Source: Pseudomonas sp. ATCC 13867
Lineage (GTDB): Bacteria; Pseudomonadota; Gammaproteobacteria; Pseudomonadales; Pseudomonadaceae
Reading direction: 5' to 3'
Assembly: GCF_000349845.1 (NCBI RefSeq)
Contig: NC_020829.1
Coordinates: forward strand, 3,913,001-3,977,000
DNA length: 64,000 nucleotides
Shown: positions 8,808-17,599 of the stretch, in pieces
Layout: every line of letters starts with the position of its first letter
Numbering within the stretch: position 1 is the first letter of the stretch
The notes under the pieces: generated by a model
Databases searched by the model: none
What the model saw: only the letters and a program-made list of their open reading frames with translations
Told to the model about the DNA's origin: nothing
Position numbers and translations under genes: made by a program

Positions 8808-9434
8808 TCAGCCCAGGTGGCGCGGCAGCGAGCCCTTGCGCAGGCGCAGGAACATCAGCGCGGCGGTGAGTGCATCGCCGATGGCGGTATGCCGGCCTTC
8901 CACCGGAATATCCAGGTGGCGCGCCAGGGTGTCGAAACGCAGGTCCAGGTGCAGGTCGGGAAAGCGCCGGCTCATCTTGCGGTGGTACAGCTCGGAAACC
9001 TCCACCCGCGGGTTGTCCAGGCGCGCGCCGAGTTGCTCGCGCAGGTGCCGGCGCAGCACGGCGACGTCGAAGGACAGGTAATAGCCGAGCAACGGACGAT
9101 CGCCGATGAACGCCTGTACCCGGCGCAGCGCCTCCGCCAGCGGCAGTTGGCCTTCGAGATCGGTGCGGCGCAGCTTGTGGATGCGGATGGACTCGCCGTC
9201 CAGGCTCGGCGGCGGCTCCACCAGCAGTTCCAGGCGTTCGCCGAGGATCAGCTTGCCGCGCCGGATCCGCACCGCGCCGATGCTGAGGATGTCGGCCTTG
9301 CGCGGATCGAGGCTGGTGGTCTCCAGGTCCAGCGAGACCAGCTCCTCGGCGTCCGCCGGGTCGTGGCGCCACCAGTACAGGCGTCGGCGCCAGGCGGACC
9401 AGCGGTGATCGGGAAGGCGGGCGCACGCGTTCAT
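8808..9434 (-). CDS. DEDDh 3'-5' exonuclease (DnaQ-like), actP operon
   Basis: A 208-residue DnaQ-fold exonuclease. The DEDDh residues are all visible: DLETT (residues about 36-40), the Asp of YLSFDVAVL, and HTAIGDALTAA near the C terminus, where His and Asp are five residues apart. It resembles the proofreading epsilon fold but lacks a polymerase-binding tail, so the target may be RNA or a nucleotide. The start ATG overlaps the stop of the upstream DUF294 gene (9431-9434), so the two are translationally coupled. The same pair behind the acetate permease genes is known from P. aeruginosa (PA3232-PA3235). Confidence 0.88.
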   Translation of the reverse strand: MNACARLPDHRWSAWRRRLYWWRHDPADAEELVSLDLETTSLDPRKADILSIGAVRIRRGKLILGERLELLVEPPPSLDGESIRIHKLRRTDLEGQLPLAEALRRVQAFIGDRPLLGYYLSFDVAVLRRHLREQLGARLDNPRVEVSELYHRKMSRRFPDLHLDLRFDTLARHLDIPVEGRHTAIGDALTAALMFLRLRKGSLPRHLG

Positions 9435-11218
9435 CGGGTCTCCAGGTGGAAGTGCCGGATCAGGCTCTGCTTGAACTTCTTCACCACGTGCAGGCCATAG
9501 CGCAGCAGGTCGCGCTCGTGGCGGCTCAGCCGCGAGACGTCGAGCCCCTGCTGGCGTCCGTCGCGCTCGCCGTCCAGTTGCTGGCGCAGACGCAGTTGCA
9601 GGAACAACTCGAAGGACTCGACCAGATTGTCCGCCAGCGACGCCTCCAGCACACCGAGCGCCTTGAGTGCCGACAGGCGCGCCAGGGTTCCGCGCTCCTC
9701 CAGCCCCTCGCGCAGCGCCAGGGAGCGGGCGCCGTGGACGATGGGGAAGATGCCGCCGCGCTTGATGTCCAGGCGCGCATCCTGGGTCTTGAGCTGGCCG
9801 AGGAAGGTCAGCGGCGTATCGAACTGCAAGGCCGGCAATGCCAGGTCGCTCAACCAGCGGCTGTCGTCGCCGGCCAGGGCGTTCAGGCTGCCGCGCAGGC
9901 CCTCGAACAACCGCAGGTTGCCGGCCACCGGCCAGGCATCGGTGAGGATCGACAGGCGCATCAACTGTTCCGGGCGCCCCTGCAGCGGCAACTCGCGCAG
10001 CTCGCGCTGCCACTCCGACAACGGCTTGCACCACTCAGGCCGGCTGGCCATCACGCCGCCGGGGCACGGCGGATAACCGAACGCCAGCAGCGCCGCCGAA
10101 AAGCGCTGCATCAATTGCAGGCCCTGCTCCACCGGCAGGTCGTCGGCGAGGATCAGGGCGTTGTCCTGGTCGGTCTTGAGCAACTGCTCGGCGCGGCCTT
10201 CGCTGCCCATCACCATCAGGCAGCACCTGCCCCGCAGCGCCGGCGGGATCTGCAGTTCGAACAGGCGCTCCAGCAACTGCTCGTTGAGCGCACTGACCAG
10301 TTGCATGATGAAGCGCAGGCGGATGCCGTTGCCGGCCAGGGTGGCGATCAGCGTGTGCAAAGTTTCCGCCGCCGCGCGCAGCTCCGTCTCGCTGTCGGCC
10401 CGGGCGATGCGCAGCGCCAGCACGTGGGAATGGGTGGAGAACAGGCTGAGCACCTGGGTCAGGTGCAGCAACCCGACCACCCTGCCCGCCTCGCAGACCG
10501 CCACGCGCTCGATGCGCTGGCGGGTCATCAGAATCATGGCGTCGAACAGGAAATCGCCCAGCTCGACGCTCGCCAGCGGCCGGTGCGCCAGCGGACCGAT
10601 GGGTTCGGTTTCGCTGCGGCCGTCGCGGAAGTGCGCGACCATCAGGTCGGTGCGGGTGACGATCCCCAGCGCACCGTCCTCACGCACCAGCAGCGCGTCG
10701 GCGCCACGGCTGAGTTGCAGACGCGCAGCGTCGCCCAGGGGCAGTGCCGGCTCTACTTCGATGGCCGGCAGCAGGTGTTCGCGGGCGATGCGGGTAAGGA
10801 TGAACTCGGCCAGGTTCTGCCCGTCGCGGCGCTCCAGCTGGCGCTTGCCGGCAAGGTCCGCGCGGAAGAAACGGGCGAATTCGGGGTTGCTCGCGCAGAG
10901 CTGGTGGAAGACCTCCGCCGGCAACTCGTAGACGATGCTCTCTTCCACCGCCTGGTAGCGGTGCTTGCTGCTGCCGGAGAACAGCCCGCGCACGTCGAAC
11001 AGGTCCTCGGCGGCGTACTGGGCGAACAGCCTGCCGTCCTCGCCGCGCTCCTCGATCACACCCTTGAGCAGGATGAACAGGCAAGGCACCGCCGCGCCGG
11101 CGTCCAGCAGTACCTCGTCGACCGTGTAGTAGCCCACGCTCAGCGCGTCGCGCAGTTGCTCGCGCTCGTGGGGGCGCAACTGGTCGAATGGCGGCAGGGC
11201 GAAGTTGAAATCGGACAT
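9431..11218 (-). CDS. cNMP-binding / CBS / DUF294 nucleotidyltransferase-like protein
   Basis: A 595-residue soluble regulator. A cyclic-nucleotide-binding fold spans about residues 10-130. A pair of CBS domains covers about 150-290 (GALGIVTRTDLMVAHF, RVVGLLHLTQVL). A GlnD-like nucleotidyltransferase core follows, with MGSEGRAEQLLKTDQDNALI near residue 345 (the GSxxR...DxD pattern), then the DUF294 C-terminal domain. The active-site Asp pair is present, so nucleotidyl transfer is possible, but no substrate is known. Coupling to actP and to a 3'-5' exonuclease suggests reversible modification or signalling tied to acetate or energy state; that is inference. It lies 75 bases after actP, with a strong hairpin between. 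Confidence 0.9.
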   Translation of the reverse strand: MSDFNFALPPFDQLRPHEREQLRDALSVGYYTVDEVLLDAGAAVPCLFILLKGVIEERGEDGRLFAQYAAEDLFDVRGLFSGSSKHRYQAVEESIVYELPAEVFHQLCASNPEFARFFRADLAGKRQLERRDGQNLAEFILTRIAREHLLPAIEVEPALPLGDAARLQLSRGADALLVREDGALGIVTRTDLMVAHFRDGRSETEPIGPLAHRPLASVELGDFLFDAMILMTRQRIERVAVCEAGRVVGLLHLTQVLSLFSTHSHVLALRIARADSETELRAAAETLHTLIATLAGNGIRLRFIMQLVSALNEQLLERLFELQIPPALRGRCCLMVMGSEGRAEQLLKTDQDNALILADDLPVEQGLQLMQRFSAALLAFGYPPCPGGVMASRPEWCKPLSEWQRELRELPLQGRPEQLMRLSILTDAWPVAGNLRLFEGLRGSLNALAGDDSRWLSDLALPALQFDTPLTFLGQLKTQDARLDIKRGGIFPIVHGARSLALREGLEERGTLARLSALKALGVLEASLADNLVESFELFLQLRLRQQLDGERDGRQQGLDVSRLSRHERDLLRYGLHVVKKFKQSLIRHFHLETR

Positions 11219-11243
11219 CCCGGAAGCCCCCGTCTCAAAGCAG

Positions 11244-11275
11244 CGGGGCCGGAGGTGTTGCCACCCCCGGCCCCG
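11244..11275 (-). terminator. Intercistronic hairpin between actP and the DUF294 gene
   Basis: CGGGGCCGG (11244-11252) pairs with CCGGCCCCG (11267-11275), extended inward by GGTG/CACC around a small loop. There is no T-run in the minus-strand direction. It is therefore more likely an attenuator or mRNA-stabilising 3' structure that sets the permease/regulator ratio than a full terminator. Confidence 0.5.
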
Positions 11276-11293
11276 GCAGGTTAGCTCAGGCGA

Positions 11294-12949
11294 TCAGTGG
11301 GCGACGGCGCCACTGGCACCCAGGCCGGTCTGCGAGCGGATGAACTGCGGGAAGAAGCGCGCGCGCTCTTCGTCGGCCGCAGCGGACTTGTCGGTGATGG
11401 AGAAGAACCAGATACCGATGAAGGCCACGGCCATCGAGAACAGCGCCGGGTATTCGAACGGGTAGATGGGCTTCTCGTGGCCGAGGATCTGCACCCAGAT
11501 GGTCGGGCCGAGGATCATCAGCACCACCGCGGTGATCAGGCCCATCCAGCCGCCGATCATGGCGCCGCGGGTGGTCAGTTTCTTCCAGTACATGGAGAGC
11601 AGCAGCACCGGGAAGTTGCAGCTGGCAGCGATGGAGAAGGCCAGGCCGACCATGAAGGCGATATTCTGCTTCTCGAACAGGATGCCGAGGATGATCGCCA
11701 CCACGCCGAGGCAGACGGTGGTGATCTTCGATACGCGCAGCTCATCCTTCTCGTTGGCCTTGCCGTTCTTCAGCACGCTGGCATACAGGTCGTGGGACAC
11801 GGCCGAGGCACCGGCCAGGGTCAGGCCGGCAACCACCGCGAGGATGGTGGCGAAGGCCACGGCGGAGATGAAGCCCAGGAACAGGCTGCCGCCCACGGCA
11901 TCGGCCAGGTGCACGGCCGCCATGTTGTTGCCGCCCAGCAGGGCGCCGGTGGCGTCCTTGAAGTCAGGATTGGTGCTGACCAGCAGGATCGCACCGAAGC
12001 CGATGATGAAGGTCAGGATATAGAAGTAGCCGATGAAGCCGGTGGCGAAGAACACCGACTTGCGGGCTTCCTTGGCATCACCGACGGTGAAGAAGCGCAT
12101 CAGGATGTGCGGCAGGCCGGCGGTGCCGAACATCAGCGCGAAGCCCAGGGAGAACGCCGAGATCGGGTCCTTCACCAGGCCGCCGGGGCTCATGATGGAC
12201 TCGCCCTTCGGGTGGACCTTGATGGCTTCGGAGAACAGGGTGCTGATGTCGAAGTTGACGTGCTTGAGCACCATGATCGCCATGAAGGTGGCGCCGGCGA
12301 GCAGCAGCACGGCCTTGATGATCTGCACCCAGGTGGTCGCCAGCATGCCGCCGAACAGCACGTAGAGCACCATCAGGATGCCGACCATGACCACCGCGAC
12401 GTGGTAGTTCAGGCCGAACAGCAGCTCGATCAGCTTGCCGGCGCCGACCATCTGCGCGATCAGGTAGAAGGCCACGACCACCAGCGAACCGCAGGCGGAC
12501 AGGGTGCGGATGTCCTTCTGCTTGAGGCGGTAGGACGCCACGTCGGCAAAGGTGTACTTGCCCAGGTTGCGCAGGCGTTCGGCGATCAGGAAGAGGATGA
12601 TCGGCCAGCCGACCAGGAAGCCGATGGAGTAGATCAGGCCGTCGTAGCCGGAGGTGAACACCAGCGCGGAAATGCCGAGGAAGGATGCGGCGGACATGTA
12701 GTCGCCGGCGATCGCCAGGCCGTTCTGGAAGCCGGTGATGCTGCCGCCGGCGGTGTAGAAATCAGCAGCGGACTTGCTGCGCTTGGAAGCCCAGTAGGTG
12801 ATGCACAGGGTCAGGCCGACGAAGGCGACGAACATGACGATGGCGGAGACGTTCAGCGGCTGGCGCTGTACCTCGCCGGTGAGGGCGTCAGCCCAGATTG
12901 CGGGAGCGAACGCGGCCAGAGCGAGGGCCGCAGAAATTCGGCCTTTCAT
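11294..12949 (-). CDS. actP: Cation/acetate symporter
   Basis: A 551-residue sodium:solute symporter family protein of ActP length. It has a cleavable N-terminal segment ([20 protein letters not shown]) and about 13 membrane helices. Characteristic stretches include the second-helix segment [14 protein letters not shown] and [15 protein letters not shown]. It takes up acetate and other short monocarboxylates across the inner membrane with a cation. The start follows GGAGG and overlaps the yjcH stop by ATGA. Upstream of yjcH lies an ACGACT/AGTCGT palindrome (13335-13348). In relatives, acetate genes answer to the CrbS/MxtR kinase, a homologue of which is encoded at 54.3 kb. Confidence 0.95.
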   Translation of the reverse strand: MKGRISAALALAAFAPAIWADALTGEVQRQPLNVSAIVMFVAFVGLTLCITYWASKRSKSAADFYTAGGSITGFQNGLAIAGDYMSAASFLGISALVFTSGYDGLIYSIGFLVGWPIILFLIAERLRNLGKYTFADVASYRLKQKDIRTLSACGSLVVVAFYLIAQMVGAGKLIELLFGLNYHVAVVMVGILMVLYVLFGGMLATTWVQIIKAVLLLAGATFMAIMVLKHVNFDISTLFSEAIKVHPKGESIMSPGGLVKDPISAFSLGFALMFGTAGLPHILMRFFTVGDAKEARKSVFFATGFIGYFYILTFIIGFGAILLVSTNPDFKDATGALLGGNNMAAVHLADAVGGSLFLGFISAVAFATILAVVAGLTLAGASAVSHDLYASVLKNGKANEKDELRVSKITTVCLGVVAIILGILFEKQNIAFMVGLAFSIAASCNFPVLLLSMYWKKLTTRGAMIGGWMGLITAVVLMILGPTIWVQILGHEKPIYPFEYPALFSMAVAFIGIWFFSITDKSAAADEERARFFPQFIRSQTGLGASGAVAH

Positions 12950-13257
12950 TGCTGGGCCTCCTTGAGGATTTCCTGGTTCAGGCGGTCGAATTCACCGTTC
13001 GCACGGCGCACGTAGATGCCGGTGAGCACGAAGGCGGAGACGATCAGCCCGACGCCCATGGGGATACCCCAGGTGACGGACGAATCGGCACTGATCTTCG
13101 CGCCGAGCAACTGCGGCTCGAAGGCGATCAGCAGGATGAAGACCACGTACAGGCCCAACATGACCAGGGAGAGCAGCCAGGCGAATCGCTCGCGCTTGGC
13201 CACCAACTCTTTGAAGCGCGGATTGGTATCAATCCGCTGATAGATGCTGTCGTTCAT
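12946..13257 (-). CDS. DUF485 inner-membrane protein (YjcH)
   Basis: A 103-residue protein with two membrane helices ([20 protein letters not shown] and [20 protein letters not shown]). Between the helices is a loop with [18 protein letters not shown], the DUF485 signature. YjcH is almost always translated just before ActP and is thought to help or accompany the permease. Its molecular role is unknown. The 3' end overlaps actP by four bases. The gene is the first of the operon yjcH-actP-DUF294-exonuclease. Confidence 0.93.
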   Translation of the reverse strand: MNDSIYQRIDTNPRFKELVAKRERFAWLLSLVMLGLYVVFILLIAFEPQLLGAKISADSSVTWGIPMGVGLIVSAFVLTGIYVRRANGEFDRLNQEILKEAQQ

Positions 13258-13334
13258 TTTGTTCTTGTCCTCACAGCGGGGATGACGCGGATGTCGTCGA
13301 TCCCTAATTTAGGTGAGCGCTGCAAGGGCTCCAG

Positions 13335-13348
13335 ACGACTTTAGTCGT
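13335..13348. promoter_or_regulatory. Palindrome ACGACT-TT-AGTCGT upstream of the acetate operon
   Basis: Perfect 6-base half sites around two bases lie 78-91 bases before the yjcH ATG. Size and symmetry fit a LuxR/NarL-type response regulator site. The acetate regulator CrbR/ErdR is of that type, so this is a candidate operator. I have not seen a second copy in the window that would confirm it. Confidence 0.45.
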
Positions 13349-13408
13349 AGCGGGGGTGGAACGATTTCGCGATTTTTACGAACAAGCCCGGAATAGACGC
13401 TGCGGCAT

Positions 13409-13450
13409 AAAAAAATCCCCCGCGAACAGGAACGTTCACGGGGGATTTTT
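13409..13450. terminator. Bidirectional-looking terminator downstream of betX
   Basis: AAAAATCCCCCG and CGGGGGATTTTT form a long stem extended by GAAC/GTTC. A-rich and T-rich flanks lie on both sides. It ends the minus-strand betX transcript (stop at 13481) and insulates the acetate operon promoter beyond it. Confidence 0.85.
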
Positions 13451-13480
13451 CTGTATCGCGCGAGGGTGCGAGCTAGGCGA

Positions 13481-14335
13481 TCACAGCCACTCCTTGACGC
13501 GATCCGGATGCGCCTCCACCCATTTTTTCGCGGCCACGTCCGGCTTTTCGCCGTTCTGTACGGCGAGCATTACCTCGCCGATTTCCTGGCCGTCCTTCCA
13601 CTGGAATTTCTTCAGGAAGGCCCAGATTTCCGGCGCCTTCTTCTCCAGCGCCGGGTTGGCGACGCTGTCGACGTGTTCCTCTTCGCCGTAGACCTTCTTC
13701 GGGTCTTCGAGGAACTTCAGCTTCCACTTGGCGAACATCCAGTGCGGAATCCAGCCGGTCACCGCCACGGCCTTCTTGTCGTTCTCCGCACGGGTCAGCT
13801 CGGCGATCATGCCGCTGCCGGAACTGGCCACCAGCTTGTAGTTCAGGCCGTAGTCCTTGATCGCCTGGTCGGTCTTGAGCATCACCCCGGCACCGGCGTC
13901 GATGCCGACGATGCGGCCGTCGAAATCGGCCTTCTGCGCCTTGAGGTCCTCGATGCTGTTGGCTTTCACGTACTCGGGCACGATCAGGCCGATCTTCGCC
14001 CCCGGATAGTTCACGCCCAGGTTGACCACCTTGTCCTTCATCTTGTCGTAGTAGGCGCCGTGGGTGACCGGCAGCCAGGCCGAGAGGATGGCGTCGAGTT
14101 TGCCGCGCGCCACGCCCTGCCACATGATGCCGGCCGCGACCGGCATCAGCTTGACCGGGTAGCCGAGCTTCTCACGCATGATCTCGGCGGCCACGTGTGT
14201 GGTGGCCACGCTGTCCGACCAGCCATCGACATAGCCCAGCGTGACTTCCGGCTTGGCCGCCGCAGCCGCCATTCCCGCCGCAGCCGACAGCGCCAGTCCC
14301 GCGCCCAGGCCCAACAGGCGTCGCATCATTCGCAT
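13481..14335 (-). CDS. betX: Glycine betaine ABC transporter substrate-binding protein
   Basis: A 284-residue OpuAC-family periplasmic protein. It has a Sec signal peptide (MRMMRRLLGLGAGLALSAAA...AAA) and Trp-rich ligand segments (GYVDGWSDSVATTH, VTGWIPHWMFAKWKLKFLED) of the kind that form the aromatic cage for quaternary ammonium groups. No permease or ATPase gene adjoins it. In P. aeruginosa the equivalent orphan, BetX (PA3236), feeds glycine betaine to a core transporter encoded elsewhere. The start at 14335 follows GGGGAGA. Paired direct repeats upstream (14480-14511) may bind the AraC-type betaine regulator GbdR; this is inference. Confidence 0.88.
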   Translation of the reverse strand: MRMMRRLLGLGAGLALSAAAGMAAAAAKPEVTLGYVDGWSDSVATTHVAAEIMREKLGYPVKLMPVAAGIMWQGVARGKLDAILSAWLPVTHGAYYDKMKDKVVNLGVNYPGAKIGLIVPEYVKANSIEDLKAQKADFDGRIVGIDAGAGVMLKTDQAIKDYGLNYKLVASSGSGMIAELTRAENDKKAVAVTGWIPHWMFAKWKLKFLEDPKKVYGEEEHVDSVANPALEKKAPEIWAFLKKFQWKDGQEIGEVMLAVQNGEKPDVAAKKWVEAHPDRVKEWL

Positions 14336-14479
14336 GGTTTTCTCCCCGTATTTTTTGTCGGAGCGTCCGGGCGAACCCGGCGCATTTCGCGGTCTTGGCC
14401 GCCCTTTCATGATCGGCGCCCGCTGATGGCGAACTGCTCTGAGAGCGACGCCAAGCCGTCCGATCCGCGACAGAAACCG

Positions 14480-14511
14480 TCCATCCACGACCGTGCCATT
14501 CCATCCACGAC
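14480..14511. promoter_or_regulatory. Two direct repeats TCCATCCACGAC, 20 bp apart
   Basis: The 12-mer at 14480-14491 recurs exactly at 14500-14511. A period of 20 bp (about two helical turns) is the spacing at which AraC-family dimers bind direct half sites. The repeats lie between the divergent betX and DUF2061 genes, about 145-176 bases upstream of betX. The rest of the 283-base gap holds no other feature I can name. Confidence 0.45.
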
Positions 14512-14618
14512 GGGCGTGGCGTCTATCGCATCCATACAGAGACTCGATTACCCGCCAGGGTTCCCCCCGCGATAGCCTTTCCACAACGGAGAATCATTCT
14601 CAACTCGGAGAAGCCGCC

Positions 14619-14840
14619 ATGCTCAAGACCGTCACCTTCACCCTGATGCACTTCACCATCGCCTTCAGCGTGGCCTATGCCCTGACCGGCAGCATCGCGG
14701 TGGGCGGCCTGCTGGCGATCGTCGAGCCGTTGTGCAACGCCGTGGGCTTCCACTTCCACGAGAAGTTCTGGAAACGCTTCGAGCAGGCCGACAAGGCTGA
14801 CGCGGCACCGCTCGGCAACTGGATCCACCGTCACGCCTGA
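14619..14840 (+). CDS. DUF2061 small membrane protein
   Basis: A 73-residue protein starting MLKTVTFTLMHFTIAFSVAYALTGS with two membrane helices. The stretch GGLLAIVEPLCNAVGFHFHEKFWKR carries the conserved Glu, Pro and His residues of DUF2061. Function is unknown. CGGAGAAG eight bases before the ATG fixes the start. It is divergent from betX. Confidence 0.85.
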   Translation: MLKTVTFTLMHFTIAFSVAYALTGSIAVGGLLAIVEPLCNAVGFHFHEKFWKRFEQADKADAAPLGNWIHRHA

Positions 14841-14918
14841 GCCCTTCGCAGGCACTGACGCCGACCGGCGGCATTGCTAAGATGCGCGCCTCGCCACGGT
14901 TCGCGTGCCTTCGCCGCC

Positions 14919-16502
14919 ATGTCCCAGACTCCACGCTTTCCGCTCCTGCCCTATTGTTTCGCCCTGCTGATCGCCCTCCTCGCCCTGTGCGGGTTCTGGT
15001 ACGGCCTCGGCAAGCCTGTGAGCCTGCCCGACGCGGCGACCCCCACGCACAAGCTGCAGTGCGCCTCGTACAGCCCCTTCGCCAAGGACCAGTCGCCCTT
15101 CGACCAGCCCTTCGTCCTGCGCCCGGCGCAGATGGACGCCGACCTGGCCCTGCTGGCGACGCGCTTCGAGTGCGTGCGCACCTATTCCATGACCGGCCTG
15201 GAAGGTATTCCGGCATTGGCCCGCAAGCATGGCCTGAAGCTGATGCTCGGCGCCTGGGTCAACGCCAGTCCGGTCGATACCGAGCGAGAAGTCCAGGCAC
15301 TGATCAACGCGGCCAACCAGTACCCGGACGTGGTGCAGGCGGTGATCGTCGGCAACGAAACCCTGCTGCGCAAGGAAGTCACCGGGCGCTACCTGGCCGG
15401 ACTTATCCACAAGGTGAAAGCCCAGGTGCGCCAGCCGGTGACCTACGCCGACGTCTGGGAGTTCTGGCACCGCCACCCGGAGATCGCCCCGGCGGTGGAC
15501 TTCATCACCATCCACCTGCTGCCTTACTGGGAAGACAGCCCCGCCGGCATCGACGACGCCCTCGCCCATGTTGCGCAGACTCGCCAAGACTTCGGCCGCG
15601 AGTTCGCACCCAAGGACATCCTGATCGGCGAGACCGGTTGGCCCAGCGAAGGCCGCCAGCGCGAAACCGCCGTGCCCAGCCGGGTCAACGAGGCACGCTT
15701 CATCCGTGGCTTCGTGCACATGGCCGAGGAACGGGGCTGGCACTACAACCTGATCGAGGCGTTCGACCAGCCCTGGAAGCGCCGGAGCGAAGGCGCGGTG
15801 GGCGGCTACTGGGGTCTGTTCAGCGCCGACCGCGAGGAGAAAGGCGTACTCGCCGGGCCAGTCAGCAATCTGCCGGGCTGGCCGATGTGGCTGGGCCTGT
15901 CCGGGCTGATCCTGGCCGGCGGCCTGCTGCTGGGCGGTCGCCCCGCCTCGTCCCGCGCCGCGCTCCTGCTGCCCCTGGGTGCCGCGCTGGCGGGTGCCTG
16001 TATCGCGCTGTGGACGGAGCTGGCGGTGGTGACCAGCCGCGCCTGGGGCGAATGGCTATGGGCAGCCTGCCTGATCGGGCTGAACCTGCTGGTGCTGGCG
16101 CACCTCAGCCTGTCTCTGTCCGCGCGCCAGGGCTGGCGCGCCGGCGCCTTCGACTGGCTGGAGAAACGCGCCGGGCTCTGGCTGGCGGCGACCGGCTTCG
16201 CCGGCGCGGTACTGATGCTGGGTCTGGTGTTCGATGCCCGCTACCGCAGCTTCCCCAGCGTTGCGCTGCTGTTCCCGGCGCTGGTCTACCTGTTCCGGCC
16301 GGTCAACGCGCCGCGCCGCGAATGCCTGCTGCTGCTCCTGATCATCGCCCTCGGCCTTCCGGCGCAACTGCTGCTGGAGGGGTCGAGCAACCTGCAGGCG
16401 CTGGGCTGGGCGGCGGTGAGCCTGCTGCTGCTCGGGGCGCTCTGCCGCGGACTGCAACAGCCCCTGCCGCTCGCGAGCGGCGTACGGGCGAACGCCGGTT
16501 GA
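14919..16502 (+). CDS. Membrane-anchored glycoside hydrolase family 17 protein
   Basis: A 527-residue protein. One N-terminal membrane anchor (residues about 10-28) is followed by a periplasmic GH17-like barrel (about 45-315). The acid/base Glu lies in QAVIVGNETLLRK and the nucleophile Glu in DILIGETGWPSEG. About seven further membrane helices follow to the end. GH17 enzymes cleave or transfer beta-1,3-glucan chains. Related proteins with a fused glucan synthase domain make cyclic periplasmic glucans, but this one has no glycosyltransferase domain. It probably remodels a periplasmic or exported beta-glucan. The start is chosen by the hydrophobic N terminus; an ATG 45 bases upstream is possible and no strong ribosome site helps. 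It converges with the next gene. Confidence 0.82.
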   Translation: MSQTPRFPLLPYCFALLIALLALCGFWYGLGKPVSLPDAATPTHKLQCASYSPFAKDQSPFDQPFVLRPAQMDADLALLATRFECVRTYSMTGLEGIPALARKHGLKLMLGAWVNASPVDTEREVQALINAANQYPDVVQAVIVGNETLLRKEVTGRYLAGLIHKVKAQVRQPVTYADVWEFWHRHPEIAPAVDFITIHLLPYWEDSPAGIDDALAHVAQTRQDFGREFAPKDILIGETGWPSEGRQRETAVPSRVNEARFIRGFVHMAEERGWHYNLIEAFDQPWKRRSEGAVGGYWGLFSADREEKGVLAGPVSNLPGWPMWLGLSGLILAGGLLLGGRPASSRAALLLPLGAALAGACIALWTELAVVTSRAWGEWLWAACLIGLNLLVLAHLSLSLSARQGWRAGAFDWLEKRAGLWLAATGFAGAVLMLGLVFDARYRSFPSVALLFPALVYLFRPVNAPRRECLLLLLIIALGLPAQLLLEGSSNLQALGWAAVSLLLLGALCRGLQQPLPLASGVRANAG

Positions 16503-16503
16503 G

Positions 16504-16869
16504 TCAGGAGCGCCGAGCACGCACCAGGCGCAATCCGGCCAGCACCACGGCGAACACCGCAAGACCGGCGTTGTACAGCACCAGTGCCAGCAGCGCGGCG
16601 AACATTCCCAGCACCGCCAGCCACCAGCCGGTACGGCCGGGCACCAGGAAAGCCAGCGCCGACAGGCCCAGCGCCAGCGTGCCGAAGACACCGAAGTGGA
16701 TCAGCCAGCCGAACTGCGTGCGTACGGCGCACTCCCAGCGGCTGGCCGGTTCGGCGCACAACCCGACCCAGCGGCTATCCTCCATCAACCCGAAACGCAC
16801 GCCGTAGCTGGCCGCCAGCCAGAGCGACAACGCGAGCAACAGCACGATGACAGGCAATCGACGGGGCAC
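16504..16869 (-). CDS. Small inner-membrane protein, GTG start
   Basis: A 121-residue protein with four hydrophobic helices (LPVIVLLLALSLWLAASYGV; LIHFGVFGTLALGLSALAFLV; WWLAVLGMFAALLALVLYNAG; AVFAVVLAGLRLV) and a loop with two Cys (GLCAEPASRWECAV) predicted to be periplasmic. The two Cys could form a disulfide. I know no function. GTG at 16869 is preferred because AGAGG precedes it at good distance. Upstream ATGs would add a non-hydrophobic stretch overlapping the next gene's promoter. Confidence 0.7.
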   Translation of the reverse strand: MPRRLPVIVLLLALSLWLAASYGVRFGLMEDSRWVGLCAEPASRWECAVRTQFGWLIHFGVFGTLALGLSALAFLVPGRTGWWLAVLGMFAALLALVLYNAGLAVFAVVLAGLRLVRARRS

Positions 16870-16971
16870 GGCGCCTCTCCGGGGCGAAAACGGCGCCCAG
16901 CATAACCAGCGCAATGGCCAATGCAAGAGGCGTTGCGCCCACCTGCATGGCGCGACGCGACGGAGCCCGCG

Positions 16972-17535
16972 ATGAAGCGATCGAACCTGTTCCTGCTGGC
17001 CTGCGTGATCATCAGCTTCTGGTGGCTCTGGCCCGGCGAACGCTCCCATACGCCACCACAGAGCGCCGCCCTGCCCGGCGGCGGCTTCCGGGTGGAACGC
17101 TACGCCGTCTACCCGCTACAGGACTTCAGCCTCGAAGCGCGGGTACTGGGTCGCGAGGACTACCGCCTGGGCCGCGAGGCCGAGCTGTCCCCCACCGACC
17201 TCGCCCTGGGCTGGGGACCGATGGCCGACCCGAACGTCCTCGCCGGCATCCGGATCACCCAGGGCAACCGCTGGTACCACTGGCGCGCCGACGCGATGCC
17301 GATCCCGCGTCGGGACATCGAGACCCACAGCGCCAATATGCACATGATCCCCGCCAACGACAGCGTGGCCCGCGCCCTGGCGCAGGTCGACAAGGGCGAG
17401 CGCATCCGCCTGAGCGGCAAGCTGGTGCGCGTGGAGGGCGACGACGGCTGGCGCTGGGTCAGTTCGCTGAGCCGCGAGGACACCGGCGCCGGCGCCTGCG
17501 AGCTGATCTGGGTGGAAAGCCTGGAGCGCCTGTAG
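16972..17535 (+). CDS. Conserved hypothetical protein with N-terminal membrane anchor
   Basis: A 187-residue protein. A single N-terminal hydrophobic segment (LFLLACVIISFWWLWPG) looks like an uncleaved anchor. The rest is soluble and beta-rich, with FSLEARVLGREDYRLGREAELSPTDLALGWGPM and a closing KGERIRLSGKLVRVEGDDGWRWVSS. That last part resembles an OB-like beta fold. I do not recognise a named family. GGAG before the ATG supports the start. It is divergent from the small GTG-start membrane gene. Confidence 0.75.
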   Translation: MKRSNLFLLACVIISFWWLWPGERSHTPPQSAALPGGGFRVERYAVYPLQDFSLEARVLGREDYRLGREAELSPTDLALGWGPMADPNVLAGIRITQGNRWYHWRADAMPIPRRDIETHSANMHMIPANDSVARALAQVDKGERIRLSGKLVRVEGDDGWRWVSSLSREDTGAGACELIWVESLERL

Positions 17536-17599
17536 AACGGTTGCCAGCGGCCTCGGCCACGGGGCATCCTCGGGCATCCCACTCTGCAAGGTGTCACCC

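Noticed and set aside
7314..9500. A 728-codon open frame on the plus strand
   Set aside because: It runs antisense through the SDR, membrane and exonuclease genes. Its product is low-complexity His/Gln/Arg-rich sequence typical of reverse-strand reading of GC-rich DNA.
11297..13015. A 572-codon plus-strand frame opposite actP and yjcH
   Set aside because: Extremely Gln/Asp/His-rich and antisense to two unmistakable membrane proteins.
15413..15421. TTATCCACA DnaA box
   Set aside because: A single copy inside the coding sequence of the GH17 gene; expected by chance.
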